A DNA stretch of 64,000 bases from Angiostrongylus vasorum (GCA_018806985.1 JADANN010000468.1:1798001-1862000), one strand, 5' to 3'. Shown: positions 24,145 to 38,689, counted from the first letter of the stretch. Made by a program: numbers and translations. The notes: generated from the letters alone by a model not told the origin.

Positions 24145-24756
24145 GAACTTCCAAGAACTTCGTCTATTGTATAATAGCTTTCAACCTTCTAAGCTTTCTT
24201 TCAACAAAAAAATGTTTGTACATTAAACATCTACCTCAAATGTAAATAACTACCGTCCCATCTTAAATGTTCAAAAAAATGTTTTGTATCGAAATAATCA
24301 GAGAAAAAAAAGCACTATCAACGTTGAAATGCCACTTTCAAAGTTTTTTCCATTAAAAACGTGATTATCTCATGAATAAAAGAAAGCGAAAATAAAAAAC
24401 TAAGTGCCCGAAAAATTTATGTTTCTCATTTTCTTTTCTTTTTTCTTTCTTTCCAAAAAATCATGTACATCAAATATTTCTCTGCGGAACCAATCATTTT
24501 TCTTCCAAAACGTCAAACTAAAGCTCTAAAAAAACACTTTCGGTACAAAAAATATTCCTTACGAGGATTCACATATACTGCACATCTTTTCGGTAGAGCA
24601 GAACGATGACATTTTTCTAAATTATCAAGCAAAACCAGTTAAAATCAGTTATGAAAATCAACTGTAAAGGTAGTGATTTTATTAAAAATATCTATGAATA
24701 ACCAATTTATAAATATGAAAAACCAAAAACCGCCAAGAGAAAGGCAAAACAAAGAC

Positions 24757-24905
24757 CTTAGTGGTACATTGAGTAACAAGTGAGCCCCGGAAAGGGTAAT
24801 CAGGCCTGGGGTCTGAGTTCTGCAAATACCTCAGCATCACTGTGGTTGTTTTTCACACAATACCCTGCCATAAAAAAGACGATAGGTAATGGATAAAAGG
24901 CTATA
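24757..24905 (+). mobile_element. SINE family D, diverged copy
   Basis: TAGTGGTACATTGAGTAAC head, CTCAGCATCACTGTGGTTG and ACAATACCCTGCCATAAAAA in the 3' part. Confidence 0.6.
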
Positions 24906-24964
24906 CATTGTGATTTCAACAATTTTACTTCGAAAGTATTGTCAGAAACTATAACCATGCTCAC

Positions 24965-25260
24965 CTACGAAATACGAACACCAGGATAGACGGACGGATG
25001 GATGGACGGCGTTCAGTAGCGGTGGTGAAGATGATCCAAGAGGCGAGATTCTGTGTATGAGAAGTCGAGTAGAGGTGGATCGGTTTGTCTATGAGTCGGT
25101 CGGTTGGCCGGTCGATCTCTCGGTTGTCCTCTTGTCCTCCGCACTCCTCCTAGTCGTCGTAGTTCATCGTCATCTGTCGCTCAGTGTTCACCATCAACTT
25201 ACACTGTCTCCTTGTCTGATCGAACTATTTCCCACCGTGTGCAACGATATTTTATCGTCT
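24965..25260 (-). other. Possible 5' untranslated exon of the neurabin gene
   Basis: A good minus-strand donor (CGTAG|GTGAGC) ends a GC-richer segment here, about 2.7 kb upstream of the exon with the start codon. No reading frame of this segment joins in phase with the next exon without a stop, which fits a noncoding leader exon. The upstream boundary is not determined. It could instead be unrelated sequence. Confidence 0.3.
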
Positions 25261-25299
25261 GACGTCGACGATGAAGATGATGATCGGACGATCTCTAGA

Positions 25300-26335
25300 T
25301 GAGGACGTAATGCCTTATCGTCACTATCACTTATCACGTATCTATCACGAAATTCATCACGTCTATGGTACGATCAGGTCGAACTCGAACGGACACAACA
25401 TATTATGATATTGTACGAATGGTGATGGCTGACATGATGACGGGACGGGAATTCAGGTCATTACAACGGCAATAACAAGGACGAATTGGTCCATCAACGA
25501 ATTTATCGAGATATCGATATGAAACAAATGACGAATAACGGAAAGCCTAGGAGAATTAAAGCAGCCCGACAGCTGAAATGACATGATCTGTGGGGGAACT
25601 GTCGGTAAGAGAGGATAAGTTAGAATGAGTTTAAGAAGAAGTTGAGTAAAATCAAAGGAGGTAAACTCAAGACCAAAGAGAAAAAGCTTTGAAATGAACT
25701 TCATGGAACTCTTTTCATCGTCGAGTAAAATTTTCAAAAAATACTCCTGACAAATACAAAAAGAGAGCGAGTGATTATCAATGAGCTAAGAAAATTCGTG
25801 CTTAAAGGGAAAAAAGGGAAGTCTTAAAAGATGGACAAAAAGAAGAAACGGGAATGGGATAAAAAACTGAAAAACATTTTTTCGTAAATAAGAGGATAAT
25901 AGAAGACAGGAAGAAAATGTTCAGGATTTCGGTTTAAAATAATGAGAACGACAGTTTAGAAACCATTAAGTATAGAAAGGCAAGAAGAGGTGCCAAAAAA
26001 AGAAGAGGCTTTAAAAGATGAGAAATATGAATGAGATGAAGCGATGAGATACGGAATGCTCAAACAACATTCAAACTAGAAAAGATGTCAAAAAAACTTA
26101 CTTTGAAGTGATATAACGCGAAACCGCAAAACAAGTGATTCGGTACAATCGCTGTTTTTTCTTTTCCAACAAAAATGACTCGGGATGATTGCAGTAATCA
26201 TGTTCATTTCAATTAATCTACTAATTGACCGTCCTGTAAATGGTATACCGTTTCGTAGTGGGTGGAGATGTTCTTGGATGTTGAACCACGAGATGCCAAT
26301 CAGAAGATCATCCCTGGTCTCTATCCGGAAGCCCA
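25300..26335. other. Gene-free stretch
   Basis: Purine-rich on the plus strand from about 25740 to 26080. I see no supported exon. Confidence 0.4.
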
Positions 26336-26339
26336 AACA

Positions 26340-26520
26340 ACAGTTGAGCTATGCTGTCATCACATCTACTATGCTGTTCCCAGCGCTTCTCACTTTCGAC
26401 TCGATTGCTCGCATCCATCATCGACGATGCTCTTCGAATATTCCACGTCTTGTTTCGGTTGCTGCTCGAAGATTTCGTCCTCTTTATGAATGTCGTGAAG
26501 TGCTGAAAGATTGGATTCTC
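26340..26520 (-). mobile_element. SINE family C, 3' half
   Basis: TTCCCAGCGCTTCTCACTTTC to TTTATGAATGTCGTGAAGTG matches the tail of family C in reverse. The head is missing. Confidence 0.6.
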
Positions 26521-26616
26521 CATGGAATACTGGAATGGTGTTCCGTGTTAATTTAAGGGAGAACGTTGAGCTCAGAAAATTTCGGTATTAACATCCCGGG
26601 CAGGTAACGTGTTTAG

Positions 26617-26735
26617 CGAACCGCGTAGCCCAGTGGTAGTGATGCTTCTCATCACGAGCATGGTGATGGTTCGACTACGCCTCGTGCTCAACGAGGCTCA
26701 CCAATGTTATCAACGATGTCTGTAAAAAAAAGAAC
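26617..26735 (+). mobile_element. SINE family C, 5' (tRNA-like) part
   Basis: CGCGTAGCCCAGTGGTAGTG (box A) and GGTTCGACTACGCC (box B), then TCAACGAGGCTCACC. The element stops in an A-rich run against the next SINE. Confidence 0.75.
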
Positions 26736-26740
26736 AATAA

Positions 26741-27004
26741 AGGGTCTCCGCGTTGATCAAATCTCTGAGGAATGCGTCGTGCACTCGACTTCATCAAATA
26801 TCGTTAGAGGCGATTGAATGCACATCTGGCCTATATATTGACTCGCGGTCGCCTACTGATGCATCAAGTCAGTGCTGCTATCTTCGCAGACAAACCCGTT
26901 ACCAATTTACCGCCCCTGTATGGATGGAAGTCCTGGTTAGCCTGGGGGCGCGGGATGAAACCCTTGTGTATTGCAGGGTGCCTCTAACCAATGTGCTACA
27001 CGCG
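26741..27004 (-). mobile_element. SINE family A
   Basis: Tail GCGTTGATCAAATCTCTGAGG on the left, head AACCAATGTGCTACACGCGC on the right. Diverged in the middle. Confidence 0.75.
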
Positions 27005-27009
27005 CTTCT

Positions 27010-28640
27010 AACGGTGCCGACTCCGGAGGTATGGAAAGCTGGAACAATGTGGATGCTGCATAAAATTCTTTAGTAATTAGTGATTCGAAGAGTATTTTCT
27101 AAATCAGTGGTCATCCCACCATAAACGATGTGACTAACAAAATTCCAAGAGTTTTTAGCAAACAAATATTGCTTTGATTTTTACACAAATAAGTGAATAC
27201 TCACTAGATAGCTAGAAAACTCTATTTTCATCGAAGAAACTAGAATGGCTTGAATTTTTCAATACAGAGAAAATGTTGTTCTTTTGTACTTCGTTGCAAA
27301 AATTAGCCTTGGGGGATAACAGCGATGGATTAATTGAAAATCAGTAATCTGGAGATCATAGCCAGAAAAAGACTTCCGGAAAAGAAATAAGATTCGGAGA
27401 AACTTGGTTGTAAAAAAGGAACGAAGTACGGTGACGGTGTAGTGGGATGGGGATGAGAAGTGGTGGAAGGGTCTACGAGGGAGAAGGAGAGAGAGGGAGA
27501 GATGATTGGGACGGGATAGGTTCGTCCCTCCTCTTGCCCACCACCTGTCGCCGAGATTTGGGCGAAATTCATGGAAGTGTGTTAGTTGGAACGAACGGGT
27601 AACTGGTCTTCTCACTCCGAACAACCGACCACAATAAGAGGAGGTTAAGAGGTGGTGGTGGTGACGGTGGTAGGGATGACCAGACTCATTAGTGAACGAC
27701 GAACACGATTCCAGTCTCATTCATCCGCATTAGATCCAAACAAATCACAGCCTACCAAATCACGCTCATCATCATGCCCAAAACGATAGATGATTTAAAA
27801 AAGAGGGAAGAGGAAATGAACGGATGAATATGGAAAGATCCAAATTATCACAGAATGATAATAATAATGGAACTTTCAAAGGTTTTTTTTTCCATTAGGC
27901 TCGTCTTATCTCAGTAATCCAAGAAGATAATAATGGAGTTATTATGATATAAACATGATTTTGGCTCTCTCCATTCATATTACATGCAACCAAAATACAA
28001 CATACTAAATCATCACCATCACCGTGAAAAACTTCACTACCATCAAAAACTTGACAGTGAAGGAATGACAACTGACAAAAAAGGAAAAGATCCTAAAGAC
28101 TGATGATAAAATGAAACCATTATGAGACAAATCCATTTGCAATCCCCACTCTCTCTCTACCAGATCATCATCATCAACATCACCATCATATCGAAAACGA
28201 TTCGAAAAAAAAGGAGAAAGAAATGAATGAACGAATTAATGACCGAGCGAATGAATGAAGGTGAGACGATACAGGCAATCTTAAATGAATGACTATGTCG
28301 AAAATACTGCACGAAGGAATACACTTCAAAACCGAACACATAGAGTCGAGTTCGATGCTCGGCTGAAACTCCGAGTTTTGCTCATGTCTCAACATCCCTA
28401 TGGATGTGTTTCCAGATCGTACTCTAATATGAAAAAAGAATTGGCAGTAAATAAACGTTAAAATTTACAGTTTTTTTTTCAAAAATTTTTTTCGCCTTTT
28501 TATCTTACATTTTATCCAGCTTTTTTTTCAGCATCTAGTTAGTCAATGCTTCCGATTTGGGGTCTCTTTGTAAATTTACTATCTATAATTTCAAAAAGTG
28601 GAAGCTAATTAAACAAATTCCTTTTACAACGAACTAGAAC
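27010..28640. other. Gene-free stretch
   Basis: AT-rich sequence with a GC-richer patch at 27420-27700 and CAT/ATC-rich simple sequence near 28160-28200. Several minus-strand frames are open, but none shows a recognisable domain. Confidence 0.35.
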
Positions 28641-28649
28641 CGAATGTGA

Positions 28650-28770
28650 ACTCACATGGTGTGGTGCTGAACGCGTTAGCCCACGGAAAGGGTAATAGAG
28701 CGTTCGTTCTCCACCGCAGACACATGCGGTCCAGAGTTTTGCAAACATCTCAGCACCAATTATAATGACC
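28650..28770 (+). mobile_element. SINE family D, 5' part
   Basis: CACATGGTGTGGTGCTGAACG, AGCGTTCGTTCTCCACCGC and TTTTGCAAACATCTCAGCACC. The 3' tail is lost. Confidence 0.75.
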
Positions 28771-29176
28771 TAATGGCGTTGGTTTTTAATACAAAAAAAT
28801 GTAAACGAAAAAGGAGGACTATTCCAAGTAATCTGATATAAATATGGTGTTAGTTAAGGAAAAAAAACAAAGGACGAAAGAAAAAATCCATTTCCCATTT
28901 GTGCTAAAATATAGACTAAAACACTTTTTTGTTTCTTAATTAAAGAGATAAATAACTGAAAAATAGAAAGCACTCAGCAAACCTTAACCCTCCAAATAAA
29001 ACAGTGTCTTCCAGGAATTTGTACTCCAGAATACTACAGTGACGAATAAACTGGTAACTAACTTTTGAAAATGTGCACTTCTCTGGATCCTATTCTGGAA
29101 AGAATTCTTTATTAATCTAAATACATCTCTAAACTTTCCTCTATTCTAATCTTTATTGTAATTTTATCTCCACAGA

Positions 29177-29453
29177 AAAGGATAAAGCTCTCGGCACTTG
29201 TCAATCCTTGAGAGATGTGCCATGCATTCGAGTTCATTAAATATCGTTGGAGGTGATTATTGAATCCATATCTGGCCTTCACAATGACTTCCGGTGGCCT
29301 ACCGATGTATCGAGCCAGTGCTACCATCATCCCAGACAAGTCTAGTAATAATTGTCGACCCCGGAAGAATGGAAGGCTTGATGAGCCATGGGCATGGGAA
29401 TCGATCCCGTGTGTTTGTCGCAAGGCACCTCCGACCACTGCGCCACACTCGCC
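29177..29453 (-). mobile_element. SINE family A
   Basis: Full-length in reverse: tail AAAGCTCTCGGCACTTGTC, box B complement GGAATCGATCCCGTG, head ACCACTGCGCCACACTCGCC. Confidence 0.85.
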
Positions 29454-29789
29454 CAATATTGACAATATTCTTATGAAATAATGACGCACGGGTCAACTGA
29501 GAACGATAAGGAGATAACAAAGCGAAGGAAAGCAGTGGAAAATCGTTTTGAAGCGATGTCCATTAACAAGACCTTATACGTAGAACAACTATTAATTCAC
29601 ATGGAAATTATAAGAAATAACTTGGAGTTTCCTTATCAAAACGATGAAAGTGTGCGTTCGTGAGCCATCTATGGAACACATTGTTGTTAAAGGGTTAAAA
29701 ACTGTGATAGAAAAAAATCCCCTTTCGAATTGTTTCTTGATCTTTCATTTCTATGGTAGCGTAACTGATTGTTTTTGCCCAGTTAACGA

Positions 29790-30040
29790 AGGGCGAGAAA
29801 AGATGGAGACAACGATAACAATAAAGACGATAATAAAGATAGAGATAAAGACAATAATAAAGATAAAAAAGAAGAGAAAGATCATGGAAAAAGAAACGAA
29901 AAGAACATAACATGGGAAGAGGAACAGGAACCACGTAGAGTAAGAGAAGTATAATGAGCAGAAGAAAGAGAAAGAGAAAGAAAGAAGGTAAGGAAAAAAG
30001 AAGAGAGGTAGGAAAGGAGGAAAGAGATGATGAATGGATG
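29790..30040 (+). repeat. Polypurine tract
   Basis: About 250 bases of almost pure A/G with GATAAAG and GAAAGA submotifs. The open frames here are composition effects. Confidence 0.7.
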
Positions 30041-30049
30041 ATTAGATGG

Positions 30050-33000
30050 TGGAAGTGTTCCAGCATAGAATGTCAGCCAGTCACTGACGTACACTGTTGA
30101 AGAACGAAAACTTAAGTGATGATGAATATGGTCACACCAGAAAGCTGCCGACGAACATCGCCAACGAAAAGACTTTATGGCTCTGGAAAACTTGAATGAC
30201 TTGAAGTTCACGCAAGGATAGCACCGGAATGTGGAATATATGTCTAACCTGATATCCTCTTTCACAAAAGAATTTAGGACTACCTGGGAGAAAGAAGAAG
30301 AGGAGGAAAGTAAGGAGAGGGACGAGAAAAAGCAACCCTCCATCGAAAAAAGTAAAAAAATGTTGATTCGAAAAAAAGACAGAAGAACGGGAACATAAGC
30401 AATTCGTAGACGTGGGATACGATTTATATTATGAATAAATGAAATAGTTGAGTAGAAATAGAGAACATTCTTGATAAAATGAATAAATCAGGAGATAAAC
30501 GGATAAGGAATGCATGAATGAATGAATGAATGAATGAGCGCACGATAAAATAAAGAAGGAATAAATTAATAGATCGGAAAATCTTGGGATGTTACAGATC
30601 AATGCTAAATAAGCCCATAGTCTAAACGGTAAAAGTTGAAAAAAAAAGAACATGAAGAGGAAGTTCAAGAGGCTATAAAGGAGACAATTAGACTAGAACC
30701 AAGGAATCCATAATGGAATTGAAAATCAAGTCTTCTAGAAAACAAAAGGAAATGCTACGACCGCTAATGCAGCAATACTTTAAGAACGCATCGAGAAGAT
30801 ACCCGGATAGTCGTTGTCAGTTGATCGAGTAGATTAATGATAATGTTAATGTGAGAGATAAGTGATTGATAAGTTGAAACTATGGTTCGCTTAATCAGTA
30901 GTAAGAAAGATCTGTAACCGTTCCGATCATCAACGCGTAGTGTACTTCCTAAGTTTACTATTCAGCTCCATTCATGTAGGGTACCACAATCTGCAGATAT
31001 GTGTGACAAGATTGTTCCGCAGGATAAGATTTCTGGATCAAGGCTATCTTCCAGCTTCGCTCTACCTCATTCTTTCCCACCACTCTTTCGCTTTCAACTG
31101 TTATCAATAAATTTTGGCACCTTACTAGCTCTGTTATTTGGCTCGTGTGCCTTCCAATCGATGACAACGATAAAAAAAAACCATGTTTTCGCTTATGATT
31201 CATAAAATCAGGAAAATTCCACACCGAAATGTAATCCCTCTAAACACCAAACAGATCGACACTAATAGTAAATTCCAACGAAGACCACGAAAGCTACTTC
31301 TTCTTGTTGTCGTCGTTAGAGTAAAATTAGCATTTTATGAAGCTCTCCTTCATCACCATTTCATTATGCGTAAACTTTTCGCCAGTCATCCGGTAGTCGT
31401 TTCGACTTCTATTATTCATGAAGAGTTCTAACTCATTCATCTACATAGCAATACATCGTAACAAGTTACTGGAATAGTCAGCGTAGTAACCGGAGATCGT
31501 CAGTCGTCATCCGCCGACGAGCGATTACAGTTAGTACTAGTTAAGTCAGAGAAACATAGACAACTCTTTAGGGTAATATAACTAAAAAGAAAAAACGCTA
31601 GTTAGAAGAAAACACTTGCATTTTATTGAGATTCAAGAAGGTGAACAGGACTTGTTTAGGTCAGTCAACAAAAATCTTTAACCGTTTCGTTAGTATAGAA
31701 GTACAGGTTACGAAAAATTCGACTGCACTAAATCCTTCCACGGTACATAATATTCTGCAAAAATCTTGAAGGAAGCATAACCATTTTCATAAAGTAAAAC
31801 TACAGTCACAAAATTCATGATATTCATCAACCGAATTTGAGATACACCATCATTATGGTTTCGTCACACTGTAAAAGTGCCGAAGTTTCTCAGTACGTGG
31901 TTCTTACAACCTCTTTCAGGATATGATTAAAGCAAATTCAAGGCTTTCCACATTCCAAAAAATGAAGTTATGAAAGCAAATAATCGAAATTGAAAGAATG
32001 AGTGGCATTTTTTCTTTTGAAGTGGGATCGAACCACCGATCACAAGAACATCAGTGTCGCCGCACCGCGATGCGTTACGGTTGCTTCTTAACAATGTAAG
32101 AAGAAAAAAACGATGAGTGAGCAGCTTCGTAACCAATAAACCATAAAAACGAGTCGTTTAATATTTAAAAAAAACTACCTCATCGGTGATCGATCGTCAC
32201 AGAACACAATTCTCGACTTTATAGACAAGAAAAAAGAAACATAGTAAAACAAAAAAAATTCGGCAGAAGTAGAAGAATCGGGAAGATAATGGAGGAAGTA
32301 TGAAATGGGAGAAGAAGTGGTTTTATTTATGGATTCCAGGATAACACCCAAAACTCACGAAATCCAGGAATTACGGACGAATTCGGATTAGTTAAGCGAC
32401 TCAGCAATGATTGCTAAGATTTTCTACGTGGTTTCGTTAGAAATGAGAAAAACGAGGAATAATGGCAAGGAGCACCTAGGCGTTACTAGTCTAATCAAAT
32501 ACTAAGAGCGAGACAAACGCACGGCGAAATGCACTTGCGCTGAAATTACCCTCAACAACCAAACGAGTAACTCCGAAACTACGCGAAAATCCAGCAGAAA
32601 GGAACGGCTGAGAGAAGCATAGAAAAAAAGTGGAGGTCAAGAAGAAGTAGGAGATCAGCTGTAACAGATGGTACGACGAAGAATAAGAAGAACGAGATGA
32701 ATAAGTATGAAGAGGAGGAAGAAACAGGGTTAAAACAAGCTAACAAAGCGCGGAACCAAAAACAACGAAGAGAAATCATGCTTATCACAGAAAAATGATA
32801 GTTTTGATAAAAAATACAGTTAGACTACCGACACAATGGAGGGAGAGGGTGGTAGGTTCCGATAGTTCCTAGCCTCTCTCACGCTCTCACCTCATCCACG
32901 CCATCCCTCCCCTCATTCCAGTACCAATCCATTCTCGTCACACATGTATTGATCACTGTCAGTAGCTTATGGTGCTGAATAAGAAGGTGGAAAAAGTACA

Positions 33001-33700
33001 CAGAAGTAAAAAAGTAGAACTCTAAGTTAAAAAGTAAAGAGCAAAAAAGTAGAACTTTAAGAATCGAAAAGTTGTGGATGTTTCTTCCTGACTGAATCTA
33101 CTCCACCTTCTCACCATCGTGATGATTGCACATTTTAAAGTGATAACAAGATTCACCTAATTGTTATTTCTAGGCTTTACATTATTAATTGTTGTCATCC
33201 TTATTAGTATTGTTACTATTGTTATGTCTATTACAATCATAATGAAGAAGATGGGATCTTTTGCACGGAATGACAAAAAAGTCGATAAATCAATCGCCAT
33301 TATTTGCATGCTAAAGTAAGTTGACTTTATTTTTTAGAGAAAAATTGTAATTTATATTCCATGAATTTACACGTAGTTTCAAGCGAACTTATTCAACCAA
33401 AACGTTCTATATTTGTAAAGCATCCAAATTTTTCTCTACTTCCTGAATCCGTGTGGTAAAAATATGGAAAGGGAAAGAATTTTACAGAAAACTTCCGGGG
33501 AAACACACCAATAATGGGCAAAGATGAAAGCACAAGCGGAGAAGGAGAAGGATACCCAAGGAGGAATGATGGCTATTCGTTTAAGATTTTTACTACAAAT
33601 TGACTCAGCGTTCAACAAAGCATGAAAGTGTTTAGATATAATGTAACACAAGCTCTAGTGACAATAATAATAACAGTAAGAATAATATTCATCGGACTAC
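30050..33700. other. Gene-free stretch
   Basis: AT-rich with short GAATGA and GAA runs (for example 30514-30536). No supported exon, RNA gene or known repeat family was seen. Confidence 0.4.
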
Positions 33701-33712
33701 TGACTCGGTTCA

Positions 33713-33752
33713 TCGGCTCTGATGAAGACGAAGACGTCGAAACGTTAGCCGA
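33713..33752 (+). ncRNA. Hammerhead ribozyme, minimal type I, fully conserved core
   Basis: Stem I UCGGCU (33713-33718) pairs with AGCCGA (33747-33752). Core CUGAUGA is at 33719-33725. Stem II GACG-AAGA-CGUC is within 33727-33738, then GAAA at 33739-33742. Stem III is the self-complementary ACGU at 33742-33745, and U17 is at 33746, after which cleavage would occur. All invariant hammerhead positions are present. Such two-pair stems III are known in hammerheads of Penelope-like elements, where pairing as a dimer is thought to stabilise them. Confidence 0.8.
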
Positions 33753-33799
33753 GTAAAAACTGCTTACCAACCTCATGTAGGCCTACCAGAGAAAGAGTA

Positions 33800-34960
33800 C
33801 ATATTGACTAGTAAAAAATAATAATAATAACAACAATAATAAAAATGATGGAAGAAAAAAAGGAAAGTAGTGGTGGCAGCAGTGGTAGGTGTAGTATCCG
33901 TTACGGCCACAGCACTCGACTCAATTCAGAGAAAAACGCCGTTGACCTCGACGATGGATACTCGAAAATGTTTGTTTGGATAGGGATAGAAATCGAAACT
34001 GCGAAGATCATCAGAACTGTCGTCTTCATTCGACTGAGTGACCCCATGGATGGTGATGATTGTTCAAAAAATCCACAAAAATTGATCACTTTGTAAAAAA
34101 GACAGTGGAAATATGCATTGAGCATAATTTAACAACCACTGGGCCTAAGACCAATGGCGCACTGTTGTAAAAATTACTAGGGACAGATAGAAAAAATAGT
34201 GTGCACGAGACTCTTACTTCGGTTTTCTCCTCGAGAGGAAAAAAATCGATACCCATGAATTTTAGGGCATCACAACAAATTGGCAGCACTCCCAAACAGC
34301 CCAAAGATTTTAAGTCGCTGAAAAGATAACCATAAAGCAATCTCTTATAAAGGTAGTTGAGATTTCAGAAATGTTTATGAGTGATAAAATATGGATTCCT
34401 AGAAGAAGTAATGAAGAAAATCAGTGGGAATGTCAAGAAATAATTATCGAAACGTAAAAGATCTGTTCTCACGGGTATCATGGTGATTCCATTTCTCAAG
34501 TAAGAACAAGAGAAAAAAACACAAAAAACAAACAAAACAAAAACTGAGAAGAAAAAACAAGAAAAAACATATTTCCAATCTTTCTCATTTTTGCGATAAA
34601 AAAGCAACAATGTATTGCATCTTGGAAATCCTTCTAGAGATGATGTTATTCGGAGGAATGCAATCTTCCGCAATCAAAACAACCTAAACCTACAACGAAT
34701 TTAGAGACACAACAAAACATAGAAGTTAAATGGAAAAACTTGCGGAATATGTAGATGGCCTATTGGGAGGCTCGATACATCAACATGAAAGTGTTAGTTG
34801 TGACGGAATGAGTGCTGACAGTGGCGAGATCGGTAAATCGACTAGAGGCTTATATAACCTGATCGGATTACGGTATTTGTCTATCCGCTTGATATTTCAA
34901 GTTCACCGTATTGACAACTGAATACTTGCCAAAATGTTCTGCTAGATATTTTATCGCACT
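33800..34960. other. Gene-free stretch
   Basis: Short (AATAAT) run at 33815-33842 and otherwise unique-looking AT-rich sequence. No gene supported. Confidence 0.4.
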
Positions 34961-34969
34961 TCGAAATGA

Positions 34970-35300
34970 TAAAGAAGAACTGGATGAAAATGAAAGCGAA
35001 AAAGCATCAAAATAAAGAAGAGGAGATAGAGAAAGATTATGGAATGGAAAAAAGGGAGAGAAGAAAAAGAAACAGGAAATTAAACAGAAGGAGAAAGAGG
35101 TGGAGATGGAAAAGATTTTGAAGAAGAACAGGGGAAAGATAAGAAGGAAGAAGATGAGAAGGATGAAGAATCAAAGAGAAGTAGGAGACGGAAAAAGAGT
35201 TGGAGGAAAAGAGAAAAAGAAAGTGAAATTAAACAGGAAGAAAAAAAAAGGAAAAAAAAGGAAACAAATGAGGACATGAAATAGGGCCAGAAAAACGAAT
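34970..35300 (+). repeat. Polypurine tract
   Basis: About 330 bases with very few pyrimidines (GAAGAAGAA, GGAGAAAGAGG motifs). It could adopt triplex structure. Not coding by any recognisable pattern. Confidence 0.7.
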
Positions 35301-36115
35301 GGAATGAGAAGAAGAAAGCCGAAGCGTTCACATATAACAGAATCCTAATACACGAATTTTACAGATATTCCCAAAACGTCTTACATGAGAAATCTAATCA
35401 TGTAGTATAAGCAAAAAAATCCAAGAACTATACAGTTTGTAGGAACAAGTGCTCTAGGTATTTAGTCTGTTGACGTTTAGGAGAAGAGCTGACGTTGGCA
35501 TCAGGTACAGTTGAAATTGGAAACCTTTTTACAGTACGGGACGAAAAGAGCTGTCGTCTTTGAGTTAGATTTACAAAGGTTGTAGGGACGCACACACGAA
35601 TCGTCTTCTACTAAAAGGTAATGGTTGATGAAGACGAAACGAAGATCTTACCAGCTCATCTTAGAAGGTAACAGGGCGGTTGAAACGTTAGAATATAATG
35701 TGTTCGAATAAGAACGGATCGTTAATTCTGTTATGAGCTCAGCTTTAGATCGAAATGAATACGAAATGAATACCATGGTGATACTGTTGAATCTTTTCAA
35801 TAACAGACGATTATTCACAGAACCTTAACCTTTGCATACAATTAAATCTTAGCACAGCTTCCAGAGCAGCACACTCTACGATCTTATCATTCCACGAAAC
35901 CTAACTCTATTTAGTAGTTTAAATATGAATAAACCACTAACCAAAATCCCTAGTAAATTCGAAATTTATCGGTCTCTGATAAGCTTGAAATTGAAGCTTG
36001 TGCTTCCAAAAGCATGTCTAACTCATCGTTCTGCAATGAAACACGAGTATGGGCTTTTACGAGCTTCCTGATATTATTTGACAACAATTAATGTAAGGTG
36101 CTGGTTCGTGGTAAA

Positions 36116-36389
36116 AGGCGTGTGTAGCGCAGTGGTCGGAGGCGTCCAGCAATACACACGGGGGATCGATCCACGAGCCCGTGGCTCACTAAGCCTTCAA
36201 ATCCTCCAGGGTCGGCAAATTGGTGCCAGACTTGTCTGGAAGGATAGTAGCACTGGCTTGATACATCGATAGACCACCGCGAGTTATTGCACAGGCCAGG
36301 TATGCATTCAATCACCACCTCTAGCAATGCTTAATGAAGTCGAATGCATGGCGCATCCCTCAGGGATTGATCAACGCCGAGAGCTTTAT
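36116..36389 (+). mobile_element. SINE family A
   Basis: GGCGTGTGTAGCGCAGTGGT head, GGGGGATCGATCCACGAGC box B region, central CCAGACTTGTCTGGAAGG, tail CATCCCTCAGGGATTGATC. Confidence 0.9.
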
Positions 36390-36399
36390 TTTTTATTTA

Positions 36400-37500
36400 C
36401 TAATTCAGGGAATATATTACAAGAAAATAGGAAGGAGATAAGTTAGGAAAACACAAAGGAGATAAGAAAAGGAAGTTGTCGATGATGACTATCCGACTTT
36501 TTGTACTTGTGAAGTTTTCTTCTTCATGTCGAGATATCAATGAATATTTGTACTGTTTTTTCTTACAGATAGATCTACAATAACATAAAGAATCGAGATT
36601 TCTTCGATTAATGCCAAGTTTCCTATCTTTTTCACCTTTTTCGCTTTCTTGTTGTTCCTCGTTTTCTTCGGTCAAATAAGAACAATTCTTGACGTCGTCG
36701 TTCACTCAAGGTCAAGTTATAGCTCATCATTTAACTTTTTCTAGGAATAGAGACTATCCAAAGATTTTTACGTTTCTACCGTCGTTTTGAATTGATCCCA
36801 TCCTGATGACTACGACAAAGTGGAGCTGGGGTAAGATTCCCTCAAGCTCAGGACCCCTCTATCTACGACCTCTAGCTCAGTACAGTGGATTTCAACTCTG
36901 ATGCGGTTGTATTAAAAGCCTAATGCTTCATCAGTTTAACTACCATGAACGTTGTCAGTTTAAAGATGCTGAAATCAAAAATATTACGCAATTTTTAGTA
37001 ACATTAAAATGAAGAGATCGATGTGTAACTAGAAAGTAGTCGGATAATGTCGTTGCTGATCCACGGATTGCTTTGCATTTCAAAGCTACTCATGAAAATG
37101 ATACTGTAGACAGATATTTTCTTGATAGAGACTTTTTTCCCTAATATCCTCAATCGATTTGAACTCCTTCTTCTTGCTGAGTATCCGTCAAGATGTTCGC
37201 TATCACTTTAGTATCAAAATGTGTGCAGTGGAAAAAAGCAACATCGGAACACTTGGAAAATAAATGAAAGATGACAAACAAGTAAGGCTTCGCTTTTTGT
37301 TTGACAAAAAAAATCACGACGAAACAAATTTAAAACAAAAAGAGGTGAGAAACTTTAGAAAGAGCTTAAAATGACGTCTATGGATGCCAATCCCATAGGT
37401 AATTCGTGAGAATGAGGACGAGAATTTCTTCATCGTTGTCCATGTTCCAGATGATCCTAGTACCAACCAGCACCGGAAATCGGCAAATCATCGAGTGAGA
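36400..37500. other. Gene-free stretch
   Basis: AT-rich sequence with no recognised repeat or exon before the microsatellite. Confidence 0.4.
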
Positions 37501-37526
37501 GTGACAATCATATGCCCGTGTCTTAT

Positions 37527-38642
<1,116 letters not shown>

Positions 38643-38689
38643 TGTATGTACGAATGTGTATGCCAATGTGTATGTGTGGATGGATTGAC

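Noticed and set aside
27259..27720. 153-codon minus-strand frame
   Set aside because: His/Ser/Pro-rich, no domain, no supporting splice sites; probably compositional.
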